Assembly (NCBI RefSeq): GCF_002742385.2
Contig: NZ_MJBI02000003.1
Span: 186,001 to 250,000 of the forward strand
DNA: 64,000 bases
Origin: Macrococcoides goetzii
GTDB lineage: Bacteria; Bacillota; Bacilli; Staphylococcales; Staphylococcaceae
Direction of reading: 5' to 3'
Positions 61,505-64,000 of this stretch are shown here, piece after piece. The notes below the pieces were generated by a model. That model had not been told where the DNA came from. It did not search any database and was given only the letters and a program-made list of their open reading frames with translations. Numbering within the stretch: the first letter of the stretch is position 1; each line of letters opens with the position of its first letter. The translations under genes were made by a program, and so were the position numbers.

Positions 61505-62320
61505 CTATAAATTAAGTATCTCTTCGAGTACTTTTGCGATACCATCGTTATTATTATCATCCGTTACAATATCAGCAACCTGCTTTAAATCTGGATGCGC
61601 ATTTCCCATGGCAACACCGATACCTGCATCTCTAACCATTTCCATATCGTTTAGTTGATCGCCAAATGCAATGACATTGTCTTTAGCAATATTTAATCCT
61701 TCACAAATATGGTCGAGTGCACTGGATTTATTTACACCTTTAGCAGTAATCTCTAAATAAAATGGTGTCGAACGAATTGCACCAAATGTGTCACCACAGA
61801 TTTCTAATATTTCTTTATCAATTTCATCTATACGCTCAGAATCTGCTGTAAGTAAAATCTTCATTGGATCAAAATCAAGTGTTTCATGTAAATCATGTGT
61901 AAGATTAAAATTAAGTCCATGATCACGATATTCATGAATGACATATTGATTATCTGCATCGTTTGCATATAAATCTGTACCGTTATCAACGATGTGGATA
62001 ATGTTTAAATGCGCAATCGCTTTTAAGAAATCTTTAGCGTCCTGATTCGTTAATGACTGCTTGTATTTCACTTCATTTGTTTCAATATCTATGACCATAC
62101 CACCATTGTAAGCGCCGATTATGCCATGATGTTTATCTAACTCTAACTGTTCTATCTCAAATTTAAACCCTGTTCTCGGGCGTCCTGATACAAGGGCTAC
62201 CTTAATTCCATTTTCCTGCGCTTTCATCAGCACTTTTTTCGTTCTTTCTGTAATTGTTCTATCATCAGCTATTAAGGTCCCATCACAATCTAAAGCAATT
62301 AGTTTAATATCTTTAGCCAT
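61505..62320 (-). CDS. Cof-type HAD sugar phosphatase (YidA-like)
   Basis: A 271-residue HAD hydrolase of the IIB (Cof) type. Motif I is LIALDCDGTLIADDRTIT (nucleophile Asp, near 10), motif II ALVSGRPRTGF, motif III Lys near 195 in KGVNKSSALDHIC, and motif IV IAFGDQLNDMEMVRDAGIGV. It dephosphorylates sugar phosphates and similar small molecules. Downstream of the GH1 glycosidase gene with a hairpin between, so it may be read only in part with the beta-glucoside operon. Confidence 0.92.
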   Translation of the reverse strand: MAKDIKLIALDCDGTLIADDRTITERTKKVLMKAQENGIKVALVSGRPRTGFKFEIEQLELDKHHGIIGAYNGGMVIDIETNEVKYKQSLTNQDAKDFLKAIAHLNIIHIVDNGTDLYANDADNQYVIHEYRDHGLNFNLTHDLHETLDFDPMKILLTADSERIDEIDKEILEICGDTFGAIRSTPFYLEITAKGVNKSSALDHICEGLNIAKDNVIAFGDQLNDMEMVRDAGIGVAMGNAHPDLKQVADIVTDDNNNDGIAKVLEEILNL

Positions 62321-62339
62321 AAATACACACTCCTATTTG

Positions 62340-62374
62340 AAAATAAGGATTTTGACAATTGTCAAAACCCTTAT
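62340..62374 (-). terminator. Hairpin between bglA and the HAD gene
   Basis: AATAAGG(A)TTTTGACAATTGTCAAAA(C)CCTTATT, a long near-perfect palindrome. On the minus strand it follows the bglA stop and leads to TCATTTTTG-type sequence; probable terminator of the glycosidase transcript. Confidence 0.75.
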
Positions 62375-62382
62375 TGTTTTAA

Positions 62383-63834
<1,452 letters not shown>

Positions 63835-64000
63835 CTATTTAATAATTGTTATCATTCCATTTGAATTTGAAACCGACGTATTTGTATTGTCAATAATGAC
63901 ATCATTGTAGTTCATTGTATTTGTCACAACAACTGGAGTTACAGTTGAATAACCTTTTGATTCAATTGCTTTTTTATCAAAATGAATTAATGGTTGTCCA
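63835..64000 (-). CDS. PTS beta-glucoside transporter EII, C-terminal end (cut by window edge)
   Basis: The last 54 residues of a minus-strand protein are present, ending TIIK and stop TAG 63837-63835. The sequence GQPLIHFDKKAIESKGYSTV then TPVVVTNT matches the C-terminus of EIIA-glc-type domains at the end of EIIBCA transporters. It ends 12 bases before bglA, so it is very probably the PTS permease of the same operon. The rest lies beyond the window. Confidence 0.85.
   Translation of the reverse strand, partial: GQPLIHFDKKAIESKGYSTVTPVVVTNTMNYNDVIIDNTNTSVSNSNGMITIIK

Overview
The window is a 64-kb stretch of chromosome from a low-GC Gram-positive bacterium. The gene set points to Staphylococcaceae: a NorB-type efflux pump, malate:quinone oxidoreductase, secreted NlpC/P60 proteins with WalR-like sites, SAM-I and T-box leaders, and a gntRKP operon. 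Because the repeat families and several proteins do not look like a typical S. aureus backbone, a Macrococcus/Mammaliicoccus-like relative is my best guess (inference only). I see no rRNA, tRNA, CRISPR array, phage or insertion sequence; this is mostly ordinary chromosome with scattered decay.

Layout. 1-5.3 kb: a CPA1 Na+/H+ antiporter cut by the window edge, a DinB protein, an RsgA-type ribosomal GTPase behind a 19-codon leader peptide plus attenuator, then a PadR regulator with three paralogous DUF1129-like membrane proteins, the first broken by a 4-bp repeat. 5.3-13.3 kb: DUF456 and MFS membrane proteins, a small alarmone synthetase paired with a PP2C-like phosphatase, a LysR regulator, a TatD nuclease, trpS under a tRNA-Trp T-box, a sigma-B-type promoter driving an SDR enzyme, and DUF402. 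13.4-18 kb: an EmrA/EmrB-like efflux pair divergent from its TetR regulator, and a secreted glucosaminidase. 18-25.7 kb: metNIQ under a SAM-I riboswitch (metQ frameshifted), a phospholipase D-like protein, and a YtrA-type GntR/ABC transporter operon whose permease is frameshifted. 25.8-31.4 kb: an SDR without its usual catalytic residues, a GNAT, a large acyltransferase with two SGNH domains, a YebC protein and a Bax-inhibitor-1 protein. 31.6-35.3 kb: gluconate operon gntRKP with a textbook GntR operator and a cre site. 35.3-46.4 kb: hydrolases, DUF47-Pit phosphate uptake, a YkvI transporter, a DHA2 drug pump, DUF418, PhnA-like, Ogt and GNAT proteins. 46.6-52.3 kb: an XRE/membrane-protein module with twin operators, two NlpC/P60 endopeptidases, aldehyde dehydrogenase and a CAP protein. 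52.6-64 kb: a NERD/zinc-ribbon/HTH protein, alcohol dehydrogenase, a BASS transporter, mqo, norB, a QueD-like protein lacking its metal ligands, DUF805 proteins, and a beta-glucoside operon (PTS EII tail, GH1 glycosidase, HAD phosphatase) running off the right edge.

Two things stand out. First, five intergenic loci carry tandem palindromic hairpins with different arm sequences but almost the same repeat period (61-62 bp), which looks like one structural repeat class. Second, the leader peptide, antiterminator and terminator ahead of the RsgA-like GTPase have the layout of ribosome-stalling-controlled genes such as antibiotic-inducible resistance genes. There are also five gene-breaking lesions, two of them one-base losses in short G/C runs, which could be real decay or assembly error.
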